A DNA stretch of 64,000 bases, from assembly GCA_025612375.1 (NCBI GenBank), contig JAAXKN010000008.1, positions 1 through 64,000 of the forward strand. The letters run 5' to 3'. This DNA comes from Ignavibacteria bacterium (GTDB taxonomy: Bacteria > Bacteroidota > Ignavibacteria > Ignavibacteriales > SURF-24). Within the stretch, counting starts at the first letter, position 1. Every line of letters starts with the position of its first letter. Below are positions 1 through 8,133 of this stretch, in pieces. Made by a program: the position numbers and the translations under genes. Below the pieces are notes generated by a model. That model did no database searches and was not told the DNA's origin. It saw nothing but the letters and a program-made list of their open reading frames with translations.

Positions 1-80
1 AGCTCCGGCGGAGCGACTTGTAAAAAAATGACTAACGTGTCTACCCGTTATACAACTCGTCCCTCCGGGACTCTCTCGAT
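1..80. repeat. REPIN-like pair of short palindromes
   Basis: Two 5-bp-stem palindromes, GCTCCGGCGGAGC at 2-14 and GTCCCTCCGGGAC at 59-71, lie about 45 bp apart. The adjoining sequences GCGACTTGTA and TACAACTCGT are near inverted copies of each other. Two REP palindromes in opposite orientation is the layout of a REPIN. The element is cut by the window edge, so its left limit is unknown. No transposase gene for it is visible here. Confidence 0.5.
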
Positions 81-192
81 ACGTAATTTTCAAATGTTCA
101 TTTCTCATAAAAAAACACGGCTGAGGCCTGTTTTATCTTCCGCATAATTTAATAAATACCCACGTATAAATAAACGACAAAACATGCTCTAA

Positions 193-528
193 AGTTTTAC
201 TTTTAGGCATAATAGAGTGCCTATACAGAAGGAACCGGATACCGAGTTTATACTTGTGGGAGATATCTTTATCGCTTCATTCCGCCGGAAATCTGTGTTG
301 AAGCCGAAAAGTGAGGGTATAAATGAGGGTATAAGTGAGGGTTTAAATGAGGGTTTAAAATCTTTACTAGCCATGATCCAAAGCAATCCAGGTTGGAATG
401 CGGTTGTAATATCCACTGAGTCCGCAGTACCATTTAAGACAATAGAAAGACGCTTAAAACAGCTGAGAGAAAAAGGATTAATAGAATTCAGAGGCAGCAA
501 GAAAACAGGCGGATATTTTGCTAAATGA
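193..528 (+). pseudogene. C-terminal remnant of AAA_4-type ATP-binding protein
   Basis: The open frame begins just after an in-frame TAA at 190. The only early start is GTG at 217, without a ribosome-binding site, giving about 103 residues. The product resembles only the tail of divergent-AAA (AlbA_2/AAA_4) ATP-binding proteins: a short strand-rich piece, a Glu-Gly-rich linker (SEGI-NEGI-SEGL-NEGL) and a winged-helix ending in FRGSKKTGGYF. The large N-terminal AlbA_2 and ATPase parts are absent, so this is most likely a decayed fragment. It sits beside REP palindromes. A small stand-alone winged-helix protein is the less likely alternative. Confidence 0.6.
310..357 (+). repeat. Four 12-bp tandem repeats in the remnant gene
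   Basis: Four consecutive 12-bp units of the form (A/A)(G/A)TGAGGGT(A/T)TA encode the linker SEGI, NEGI, SEGL, NEGL. The units differ at only two or three positions. In-frame Glu-Gly repeats of this kind are a familiar variable linker before the winged helix of AAA_4-type proteins. Confidence 0.8.
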
Positions 529-563
529 ACGATTCATTTGTGAAAGTCACTTGTTGTTATATT

Positions 564-610
564 AAAAAAAAGACCCCGGGCAGGCATTAAAGCCTTTACG
601 GGGTCTTATA
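564..610 (-). terminator. Terminator of the zinc-ribbon gene
   Basis: The arms at 570-578 and 599-607 (core AGACCCCG/CGGGGTCT) form a GC-rich stem. On the minus strand it is followed by a run of T (A-run at 564-570 on the plus strand). It lies 60 bp beyond the stop of the minus-strand gene ending at 672. Confidence 0.85.
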
Positions 611-671
611 AAAAAAGTTGTTCTGATCCTGAAATGTTTCAGCCCTGAAATTTCCGAAAAAGCTTCAGCAC

Positions 672-1406
672 TTATTTTACGGCTGTTTCTACCTGGTCGG
701 CTATTTCTGCCGAGACAAGGATTCTGCCGCAGTATTCGCAGTTGTAAAGCCTTCTGTTCTGACGGATCTCAAGCTGACGCTGCGGTGGCACAACGTTGTG
801 GCATCCTGTGCAGGCACTGCGCCTGATTGTTGCAACAGCCTGTCCGCCTTTTGCCTTACGGATTCTCATATAAGCAGCGTAGTCGGGCTTTTTGGTCTCG
901 ACCTCAACGGCCTGCCTTTTTGTGCTTAACTTTGCTTCTTCTTTTTCGTTGGCTTTGATGATTTCCTTCAGGTCGGCTTCTTTGCCTTTCATTTCCTCTT
1001 CAAGTGTATCGAGCTGGGGATTGATGTCTTCAATTTCAATTTTAAGTTTCTGTATCAGCTCCTCGAGGGCGGTGTTCTGGGCTTCAAGCTTTGTTATGTC
1101 TTCGTCTATGTGATCAATCTCTTTTGTAAGAGCGTCATATTCCTTGTTGTTTCTTACCTGGTAGAGCTGGGCTTTAAACTTTTTCTGGTTTGCTTTTAAG
1201 TGTTCTATCTCTTCTTCATTGCTCATTCTTTTATCGATAGAAGCCTGCTGCTCAGCCTGCTTCTGGTCTTTCTGGTCCTTAAGTCCCTGAATGCGTCCCT
1301 TCAGTTCATTTACTGCAGCTGGAAGATCTCCTCTCAGCTCTTCGAGTTCATCGAGCTGGTCATCTATAAGCTGCAGTTCATACAGTGTTTTTAGTCGATT
1401 TATCAA
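672..1406 (-). CDS. Zinc-ribbon coiled-coil protein (zf-RING_7 / CT398-like)
   Basis: This 244-residue protein consists of a long, charged coiled-coil hairpin (about residues 5-175) followed by a C4 zinc ribbon with Cys199, Cys202, Cys223 and Cys226 (CTGC and CEYC). This is the layout of the family that includes Helicobacter HP0958 and chlamydial CT398. Members act as adaptors, in some species for sigma-54 or flagellar/type III functions; the role here is not known. The start is TTG with GGAG about 10 nt upstream. The gene follows the Nif3-like gene by 14 bp, so the two probably share one transcript, an arrangement common in bacteria. Confidence 0.85.
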   Translation of the reverse strand: MINRLKTLYELQLIDDQLDELEELRGDLPAAVNELKGRIQGLKDQKDQKQAEQQASIDKRMSNEEEIEHLKANQKKFKAQLYQVRNNKEYDALTKEIDHIDEDITKLEAQNTALEELIQKLKIEIEDINPQLDTLEEEMKGKEADLKEIIKANEKEEAKLSTKRQAVEVETKKPDYAAYMRIRKAKGGQAVATIRRSACTGCHNVVPPQRQLEIRQNRRLYNCEYCGRILVSAEIADQVETAVK

Positions 1407-1420
1407 TTTTATCTATCTCC

Positions 1421-2536
1421 TTATTTATGAAAAAATTTTACGGGGTTTGTAGTTCCGCTATATATATAAACATTTATATCGGCATCTTTATCTTTTATAA
1501 AATTCTCTAGTCTTCTTTTTACTTCTTCAAGGACGGGAAATTCCGTCTCATAATGCCCGGCATCCACCAGAAGGATCTTTCCCTCGGCGTCCTGGAAAGT
1601 GTGGTACTTTATGTCGGCCGTCACGTAGGCTTCGGCTCCCGATGCCATGGCAGCGGGGATAAGGTCGGAGCCGCTTCCTCCGCAGAGAGCTACTTTTTTT
1701 ACAGGCACACCCCGGCCCATAGTAAAGCGCAGGCTGTCTGTTTTAAGGCACTTTGCCGTGTGAGCTAAAAATTCATTTTCATCCATTTCACGTTCAAGTT
1801 CACCTATGGCGCCAAAGCCGTAGTTGGCATTCATATTATTAAGAGGATAAATGTCGTAGGCAGGCTCTTCATAAGGATGCACTTTCAGCATTGATGATAT
1901 AACGCCCTTCAGCTTCCATTTATCCACTATAACTTCCAGTCTTACCTCACTTACTTCTTCGAAGTTTCCGGCCTGTCCTATTGCGGGGTTTGTTTCCTGA
2001 GATCCAAGGAAAGTGCCGCGGCCCGTGCTCTTAAAGCTGCAGCTGGAGTATTCTCCTATTACTCCGCCGCCCGAGGCAAAAATGGCATCTGAGACTTCCC
2101 TGAGATTATCTTCAGGAACAAAGACAACAAGTTTCATCTGGTTGGCTTCTTCGTGTTCAAGGAATCTGATGTTATTAAGTCCGAGGGTTTTTGCCAGGTG
2201 ATAGCTTACACCGTTTTTTGTAAAATCTAGGTTTGTATGGGCCGAGTAGAGGGTGATTTGGTTTATGAGGAGCTTCTCAATGAGTCTGGAGGTTTTATCG
2301 TTCTGAGTATCTATTTTCTTAAGAGGCTGAAAGATCAGAGGATGATGCGTAAAGATGAAGTTGCTTTTTTTCTTTATCGCCTCCTCGAGGGCTTTTTCGG
2401 AGAGCTCGAGGCAGAGAAAAATATTTGCCACCTCGTTTCCTAAAGATCCCGCCTGCAACCCGGGATTATCTTTCTGCCATGCAGCTTCTTTAGGCGCCCA
2501 GTTTTCAATATGTTTTATAAGATCTTTTGCTGTCAT
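1421..2536 (-). CDS. Nif3-like dinuclear metal-centre protein
   Basis: This 371-residue protein is of the Nif3/YqfO (GTP cyclohydrolase I type 2-like) family. The His-His-Pro metal ligands are at 64-66 (FTHHP), and the C-terminal metal-binding motif is the GHYETE segment near residue 330. At 371 residues it is the long form with a CutA1-like inserted domain between the two halves, as in Bacillus YqfO, rather than the short E. coli YbgI form of about 250. The biochemical role of the family is unsettled. The gene leads a two-gene unit with the zinc-ribbon gene. A terminator-like hairpin ends only a few bases before its ATG. Confidence 0.9.
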   Translation of the reverse strand: MTAKDLIKHIENWAPKEAAWQKDNPGLQAGSLGNEVANIFLCLELSEKALEEAIKKKSNFIFTHHPLIFQPLKKIDTQNDKTSRLIEKLLINQITLYSAHTNLDFTKNGVSYHLAKTLGLNNIRFLEHEEANQMKLVVFVPEDNLREVSDAIFASGGGVIGEYSSCSFKSTGRGTFLGSQETNPAIGQAGNFEEVSEVRLEVIVDKWKLKGVISSMLKVHPYEEPAYDIYPLNNMNANYGFGAIGELEREMDENEFLAHTAKCLKTDSLRFTMGRGVPVKKVALCGGSGSDLIPAAMASGAEAYVTADIKYHTFQDAEGKILLVDAGHYETEFPVLEEVKRRLENFIKDKDADINVYIYSGTTNPVKFFHK

Positions 2537-2540
2537 AAGA

Positions 2541-2576
2541 AAAAAAATGCACTCCCTTTAGGGGAAGTGCATTTTT
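2541..2576 (-). terminator. Hairpin with T-run directly before the Nif3-like start
   Basis: The arms at 2544-2556 and 2561-2576 form a stem of about 13 bp with one wobble. On the minus strand it is followed by T8, CTT and then the ATG at 2536. By form it is an intrinsic terminator, but it lies inside the leader of the Nif3-like gene. It could be the last terminator of the upstream ispG transcript or an attenuator. Confidence 0.65.
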
Positions 2577-2694
2577 ATAAATTTATCTAAACTTTTCCGG
2601 TTTTAATTTTCTGTAGAAAGTGTAATATTGAAATTTTGTTTTCCATAATTCTAAAACAAAAATACACGATTGACAAGATATTTTCAACACTATA

Positions 2695-2721
2695 AAAAAT
2701 AAAATTCGGCCCTTTTAGGGC
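2695..2721 (-). terminator. Terminator of ispG
   Basis: On the minus strand the palindrome GCCCTAAAAGGGC is followed by a T-rich tail (CGAATTTTATTTTTTA). It lies about 27 bp after the ispG stop codon. Confidence 0.65.
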
Positions 2722-2746
2722 AATGCGTTTTCGGGTAAAAAAGGAC

Positions 2747-4690
2747 CTACATCTCCTTTGGGTTTTCCCAGCGGTTGTCTTCCTTTATAAGCTCAATTAA
2801 GGCATCCACGGCCAGGGCAGAATCGATGCTTCTTTTTACAATTGTCTGTCCGCGGTATAATGTGATCTTTCCTACTCCCGAGCCGACATAGCCGTAATCG
2901 GCATCGGCCATTTCACCGGGGCCGTTTACAATGCACCCCATTATGCCGATTTTTACGCCTTTTAAGTGCCCTGTACGTTTTCTTATCTGATGCGTCACTT
3001 CCTGAAGATCAAAGAGCGTGCGTCCGCAGGAAGGGCAGGCGATGTATTCTGTTTTTGATATCCTGAGGCGTGAGGCCTGAAGTATGCCGAATAAAATTCT
3101 GTTTACAGATTCTTTTTCTTCCCAGGGCCTCATGTCCTGAAGTGTAACATCCGCCCAGACGCCGTCACCCATGCCGTCAATTAATAGGGCGCCAAAATCA
3201 GTTGAGCTGTAGAGCATGAACTTTTCCTGATCGAGATCACCATAGGACCTTTTTATTATAACAGGATTATTTACGCTCCTGTTTATCATTTCAAAGATGA
3301 TCCTTCTTTGTTCCGCCATGCCGTGGAGGTTTTCAGTTACCAGTACTATTACGGCAGTTTTATCTTCTTTAAGTGCTTCGAGCTTATCTATATTATTTAT
3401 ATCTGTAAGTACAAGATTTAGTTCCGAAGATTTTTCCCCGGCGCATGAATATTCTTCAAATGTAAAGAGAGGATATCCGGACCTCCTTTTCCTCCAGAAG
3501 CTGTAATCATATACACCCATCAGGTTGAGTGGAAGTTCAAATGGAATTGTCCGGCTTCCAAGATAGATAAAGTCGGCTGCGGCATCCTTAAGGTTCCACT
3601 TATCCGACTGGGGATTGTAAGAATATCCTATTGCCTCCAGATCCTTCGGGCTTTTTATTTCCAAATTGCTGTAATCGGCAAATACTCTTGGAACGTTATC
3701 GCCTCCAAGGCCCTCAAGAGAAAAACTCTTTCTTTTATTATATGTGAACGGATCGATGGGGATAGTTACAACAGGAGGAATATCTTTATGCTCGCTTCTG
3801 TTTTTATACCTGTTGGCAAGCTGAATTGCAACGGGGGATTCATGCTCGGGGTCTTCCGTCAAGGAAACGCGTATTGTGTCGCCAAGGCCGTCTTCTAAGA
3901 GGGTGCCAATGCCGGCAGCGGATTTAACCCTGCCGTCTTCTCCGTCGCCTGCTTCCGTTACCCCCAGGTGCAGGGGATAGTTCATTCCGGCTTCAGTCAT
4001 CTTTTTAACCAGGAGCCTGTAAGCCTGAACCATAACGCGCGTATTGCTGGCCTTCATTGAAAGGACTATATCGTGATAGCCCAGATCCTCACAGATCCTT
4101 AAAAATTCCAGAGCCGACTCAACCATTCCAAGCGGGGTGTCGCCGTAGCGGCTCATGATGCGGTCCGACAGGGAGCCGTGATTAGTCCCGATCCTCATTG
4201 CCGTTCCATATTCCTTGCAGATTTTTACCAGGGGAGTAAAGCGCTCCCTGATCCTCTCCAGCTCGGCCTGGTACTCATTTTCCGTAAAGTCGATTTTCTT
4301 GAATCTTTTCTTATCGGCGTAGTTGCCCGGATTAACCCTTACCTTCTCAACAATCCTGGCTGCCAGCTCTGCTGCATTTGGCGTAAAATGTATGTCGGCA
4401 ATAAGAGGCACATTACAGCCCCTTTTCTTAAGTTCTTTTTTTATTTCGAGGAGATTCTGCGCGTCGTTGACGCTGGGCGCCGTAATGCGCACGTATTCAC
4501 AGCCGGCATCAACCATCCTGATAGTCTGTTCGACCGTGGCAATGGTGTTCATGGTGTCTGTTGTGGTCATCGACTGGATGCGGATGGGGTTATTGCCCCC
4601 TAGAGGAACGTCGCCAATCTTTACTTCACGTGTTCTGAATCTATTATACCGGGTTAAACTGCTGCAATACTGATTATTCAACTGGTCCAT
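2747..4690 (-). CDS. ispG: 4-hydroxy-3-methylbut-2-enyl diphosphate synthase (three-domain form)
   Basis: IspG (GcpE) reductively converts methylerythritol cyclodiphosphate to HMBPP in the MEP isoprenoid pathway. The N-terminal TIM-barrel part starts with IRIQSMTTTDT. The C-terminal [4Fe-4S] domain holds CPSCGRTLFD and MGCIVNGPGE, which carry the three cluster cysteines. At about 647 residues it is the long form with an inserted middle domain (roughly residues 270-530), as in plants, Chlorobi and Bacteroidetes; the E. coli enzyme has about 370. ATG at 4690 has GAAAGG just upstream and is preferred to an in-frame TTG at 4702. The gene appears to be transcribed alone between two terminators. 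Confidence 0.96.
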   Translation of the reverse strand: MDQLNNQYCSSLTRYNRFRTREVKIGDVPLGGNNPIRIQSMTTTDTMNTIATVEQTIRMVDAGCEYVRITAPSVNDAQNLLEIKKELKKRGCNVPLIADIHFTPNAAELAARIVEKVRVNPGNYADKKRFKKIDFTENEYQAELERIRERFTPLVKICKEYGTAMRIGTNHGSLSDRIMSRYGDTPLGMVESALEFLRICEDLGYHDIVLSMKASNTRVMVQAYRLLVKKMTEAGMNYPLHLGVTEAGDGEDGRVKSAAGIGTLLEDGLGDTIRVSLTEDPEHESPVAIQLANRYKNRSEHKDIPPVVTIPIDPFTYNKRKSFSLEGLGGDNVPRVFADYSNLEIKSPKDLEAIGYSYNPQSDKWNLKDAAADFIYLGSRTIPFELPLNLMGVYDYSFWRKRRSGYPLFTFEEYSCAGEKSSELNLVLTDINNIDKLEALKEDKTAVIVLVTENLHGMAEQRRIIFEMINRSVNNPVIIKRSYGDLDQEKFMLYSSTDFGALLIDGMGDGVWADVTLQDMRPWEEKESVNRILFGILQASRLRISKTEYIACPSCGRTLFDLQEVTHQIRKRTGHLKGVKIGIMGCIVNGPGEMADADYGYVGSGVGKITLYRGQTIVKRSIDSALAVDALIELIKEDNRWENPKEM

Positions 4691-4754
4691 ATCGCCTTTC
4701 AATAATATCTTTAAATAACACTCATCTCTTGGTAAGAGTTCTTAAATAATTCTG

Positions 4755-5276
4755 CTAAAGCAGAGCTATAATGGCTTCAGAAAACTCCAGCGAGGCCTGT
4801 GCGTTCTGCGCCGTAACAATTTTCTTTCTTGCTACTACGGGCGTGTCCTTGTACTCAGCGCCCATCCTTTCCAGCTCTTTTTTATCATCCGGAAAACAGG
4901 TTGAGGGTAAGCCCTTCAGGAGTCCTGCCTTTGCCAGGATTACAGGAGCGCTGCAGATTGCGGCAACAGGTTTTTTGGAGTTAAAGAATTTTTGTGACGT
5001 CTTGTGCAGAATTGAATTATTCCAGTAATCCTTTACTCCCTGTCCACCGGTAAAAACAATGGCGGCGAAGTTGGATTCATGGATATTAAAAAAATTTATG
5101 TCAGCCTTAACCTTCAGTCCCGACTTACCCGTACAAAGCGTATTGCTGTCCGAGGCAATAAAGATCTTAAAGCCTTTTTTCTCAAAGGTATTCTTAACGG
5201 TTAAGAATTCCTCTTCGTTAAAATCCTTTGCCGGGAGGATAAGTAGAATGCTTTTATTTATCACAAAAAGAGCCAT
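4755..5276 (-). CDS. DJ-1/PfpI family protein
   Basis: This 173-residue single-domain protein has the DJ-1/PfpI flavodoxin-like fold. The conserved nucleophile-elbow cysteine is Cys108 in AAICSAPVILAKAGLL, and the IVFTGGQG segment precedes it. Family members include glyoxalase/deglycase-like enzymes, chaperones and proteases, so the substrate cannot be given from sequence. It lies 52 bp upstream of ispG on the same strand. No signal peptide is seen, so it should act in the cytoplasm. Confidence 0.85.
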   Translation of the reverse strand: MALFVINKSILLILPAKDFNEEEFLTVKNTFEKKGFKIFIASDSNTLCTGKSGLKVKADINFFNIHESNFAAIVFTGGQGVKDYWNNSILHKTSQKFFNSKKPVAAICSAPVILAKAGLLKGLPSTCFPDDKKELERMGAEYKDTPVVARKKIVTAQNAQASLEFSEAIIALL

Positions 5277-5519
5277 CTGTTAATAATTATTTTGCAAATA
5301 TAATAAATAAACCTGAAAGGCGGAAAACCCCCTCGGGGCTAAAAAAGAGAATTATCAGTGCCGGAAGAGGGCACGGGCAATTTTCTTTTTAAAAAGTTAT
5401 TCTTTCTTTATATTTCGAAATGGCGTATTTTCATCAGCACAGTACGCAAAATTCCAGAGCCCTGAAAGCGCTCTTTTTAATGTTGAACAAAGACTTAAAC
5501 TTTCTTTCCAAGAGGTACT

Positions 5520-7568
5520 ATGAAAATTTTCAGTAAAATTTCATTCCTGCTACTTTTTTCAGCAGCAATCTTATCCGGCAGACAGTTGGATACTAAACTA
5601 AACCTTATGCCTATGCCGGCTAAGATATCTTTAAGCGAAGGCAAGTTCCGCCTTACCCCTGAATTTGCAATGTCAGTAAAAGGCAGCCCTAACGAGAGGC
5701 TTTATCCTTATGCTACAAGGATATTAAGAAGACTCTCCGGGAGAACGGGACTTTTCTTCCAGCAGGACTTTATTACAAAAGCTTCACAGTCCGATACGGT
5801 TTCTTTCTATATTAATTGCCAGAGACCGGGTGAAGTAAAACTAAACGAGGATGAATCCTACACTCTTGAAGTCACACCCGGAAAAGTAACCCTTAACGCC
5901 ACAGATGACCTTGGCGCATTGAGGGGTCTTGAAACTTTTGTTCAGCTTCTTTCGGTTGACCAGGACGGCTACTACATCCCCTGCATGAAGATTGAGGACA
6001 ATCCGCGCTTTCAGTGGAGAGGGCTCATGATGGACGCTGCACGCCACTTTATGCCGGTTGATGTTGTGAAACGCAATATTGACGGTATGGCAGCTGTAAA
6101 GATGAACGTATTCCACTGGCACCTTAGCGACGACCAGGGCTTCCGCGTTGAATTAAAAACAATACCCGAACTTACAAAGATTGCTTCAGACGGTCTTTAC
6201 TACACACAGGAAGAGATCAGGGAGGTCCTTCAGTACGCAAACGACCGCGGTATACGCGTAATTCCCGAATTTGACATCCCCGGACATTCAACAAGCTATC
6301 TTGCAGCGTTCCCTGAACTGGCAAGCGCTCCCGGGCCTTACAAGGTTGAAAGGAGATGGGGAGTGTTCGATCCTACTTTCAACCCTACAATTGAAGCCAC
6401 ATACACATTCTTCGACAAGTTCTTTGCCGAAGTGACAAAGATTTTCCCGGATCCTTATATGCACATAGGCGGAGATGAGAATAACGGAAAGCAGTGGAAC
6501 ACCAATCCCGAAATCCAGCAGTTCATGAAGAAAAACAATATTCCGAATAATCACGCTCTTCAGGCCTATTTTAACAAAAGAATCCTTCAGATCTTAACCA
6601 AATACGGCAAGAAGATGATAGGCTGGGATGAAATCCAGCAGCCGGACCTTCCGAAAAATATCGTCATACAGTCCTGGCGCGGACAAAAAGGCTTGGCTGA
6701 CGCCGCAAAGGCAGGCTTCCAGGTAATCCTTTCAAACGGATATTATATTGATCTTATTCAGCCTACAGACTTCCATTACCTGAACGATCCTATTCCGGCA
6801 AACTCCCCCTTAACAGAAGATGAGAAGAAGCTCGTCATGGGCGGGGAAGTTACACAGTGGGCTGAACTTGTAACTCCCGAGAACGTGGATTCACGCATTT
6901 GGCCGCGCACGGCAGCCATTGCCGAAAGGTTCTGGTCGCCTCAGTCGGTAAACGACGTTGAGGATATGTACCGCCGCATGGATGCCATAAGTCCCTATCT
7001 TGAAGAACTTGGCCTTATGCACATTAAAAACCAGGGGATGATGCTCCGCCGCCTGTCAAATTATGCTGACACCACACCCCTTAAGACCTTTGTAGATGTT
7101 GTGGAACCAGTAAAGCTTTATGCCAGGCATTCTCAGGGGGTTAAGTACACACAGTATTCGCCATACACAAGATTGGTAGACGCCGCAGTGCCCGATCCCA
7201 AGACAGTGCGCGACTTCAGAAAGCTTGTTGACAGTTTCCTGAAGACAAATGACGATGCCTCCTATAACGCCTTAAAAATGTGGCTGACGCTCTGGAAGGA
7301 AAACCACAAGAGCCTTCTTACGGTTATAAACCAGTCGCCGGTACTTAAGGAAATTGAGTCGATGTCTTCAGACCTTTCTGAGCTTTCTCAGACCGGACTT
7401 ACGGCTTTGGAGACTCTGCACTCCGGCAAGTCACTTGACAAGAGCTGGCAGAGTGAACAGGCATCCTTAATTGAAAGGGCTAAAAAACCGCGCGGACAGG
7501 CAGAAATTATGGTAGTTCCGGCCATAGAAAGGTTAATTTCTCCGGATAAGAGTTTCACTACCAAATAA
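5520..7568 (+). CDS. Secreted beta-N-acetylhexosaminidase (GH20)
   Basis: This 682-residue protein removes terminal N-acetyl-hexosamine residues from chitin-derived or other glycans. After a signal peptide (about residues 1-20) comes the GH20b-type alpha/beta domain (about 25-145). The TIM barrel follows, with FHWHLSDDQGF and the catalytic pair Asp319-Glu320 in HIGGDE. The substrate-assisted mechanism uses this Asp-Glu pair. The C-terminal 150 residues are helical and not assigned. The product is probably periplasmic or extracellular. AGAGG lies just before the ATG. Together with murQ it fits the use or recycling of amino sugars. Confidence 0.94.
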   Translation: MKIFSKISFLLLFSAAILSGRQLDTKLNLMPMPAKISLSEGKFRLTPEFAMSVKGSPNERLYPYATRILRRLSGRTGLFFQQDFITKASQSDTVSFYINCQRPGEVKLNEDESYTLEVTPGKVTLNATDDLGALRGLETFVQLLSVDQDGYYIPCMKIEDNPRFQWRGLMMDAARHFMPVDVVKRNIDGMAAVKMNVFHWHLSDDQGFRVELKTIPELTKIASDGLYYTQEEIREVLQYANDRGIRVIPEFDIPGHSTSYLAAFPELASAPGPYKVERRWGVFDPTFNPTIEATYTFFDKFFAEVTKIFPDPYMHIGGDENNGKQWNTNPEIQQFMKKNNIPNNHALQAYFNKRILQILTKYGKKMIGWDEIQQPDLPKNIVIQSWRGQKGLADAAKAGFQVILSNGYYIDLIQPTDFHYLNDPIPANSPLTEDEKKLVMGGEVTQWAELVTPENVDSRIWPRTAAIAERFWSPQSVNDVEDMYRRMDAISPYLEELGLMHIKNQGMMLRRLSNYADTTPLKTFVDVVEPVKLYARHSQGVKYTQYSPYTRLVDAAVPDPKTVRDFRKLVDSFLKTNDDASYNALKMWLTLWKENHKSLLTVINQSPVLKEIESMSSDLSELSQTGLTALETLHSGKSLDKSWQSEQASLIERAKKPRGQAEIMVVPAIERLISPDKSFTTK

Positions 7569-8133
7569 ACTTATTTATACCGGGGGATGAAAGCTTCCCC
7601 CTTCCCAGCTTGAAAAACAAAAGCTCAAAGACGGATTAAAAAACGTATTTGAGCTTTTGGCATTTTTATCCCTCTATACTAAGAAGAAGGGGAAATCGAT
7701 TCCTTCTAATTACACTATTTTCACCTTATTTGCGTTAGGCGAGTTATTAATCTGATAAAATCCTTTTATTGTTTTAATAAAGTTACAATTCGAGACACAT
7801 TAATAAATTATCATTATATGCAAAAACAAGACTTTTTACCTGTGGAACGATTATTGATTAATGAGGCGGAATGTTTTCATTGTTGCCAACTTGAAATGCC
7901 TTTGAGTTTACAATAGTTATGCCTTTGGATCCGATGTGCAGACAGATTAGTCCCCGGATGGTTTAATAATTATTACTAATGAAAGTTATAATAGAACTGG
8001 AAAAAGTTACTATACATAGAAGTATTCAGTTATTTAAGCTATAATATTTTCTTCAGGTTAAAATCACAAGATCTGTTTTATATTCAAATTATAAGAACAC
8101 TGATTTTACCCAAGTAAACCGGGACATAATGCG
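7569..8133. other. 565-bp intergenic stretch
   Basis: Apart from the GH20 terminator at its left end, this AT-rich stretch contains no open frame with a start and ribosome-binding site, no tRNA-like element and no obvious repeat. It presumably holds the promoter of the gene starting at 8134. Confidence 0.5.
7618..7669 (+). terminator. Terminator of the GH20 gene
   Basis: The arms CAAAAGCTCAAA (7618-7629) and TTTGAGCTTTTG (7648-7659) form a perfect 12-bp stem, followed by GCATTTTTA. Confidence 0.8.

Noticed and set aside
4178-4673. Two overlapping plus-strand open frames within ispG
   Set aside because: They are antisense to the strongly conserved IspG N-terminal domain and encode no recognisable protein.
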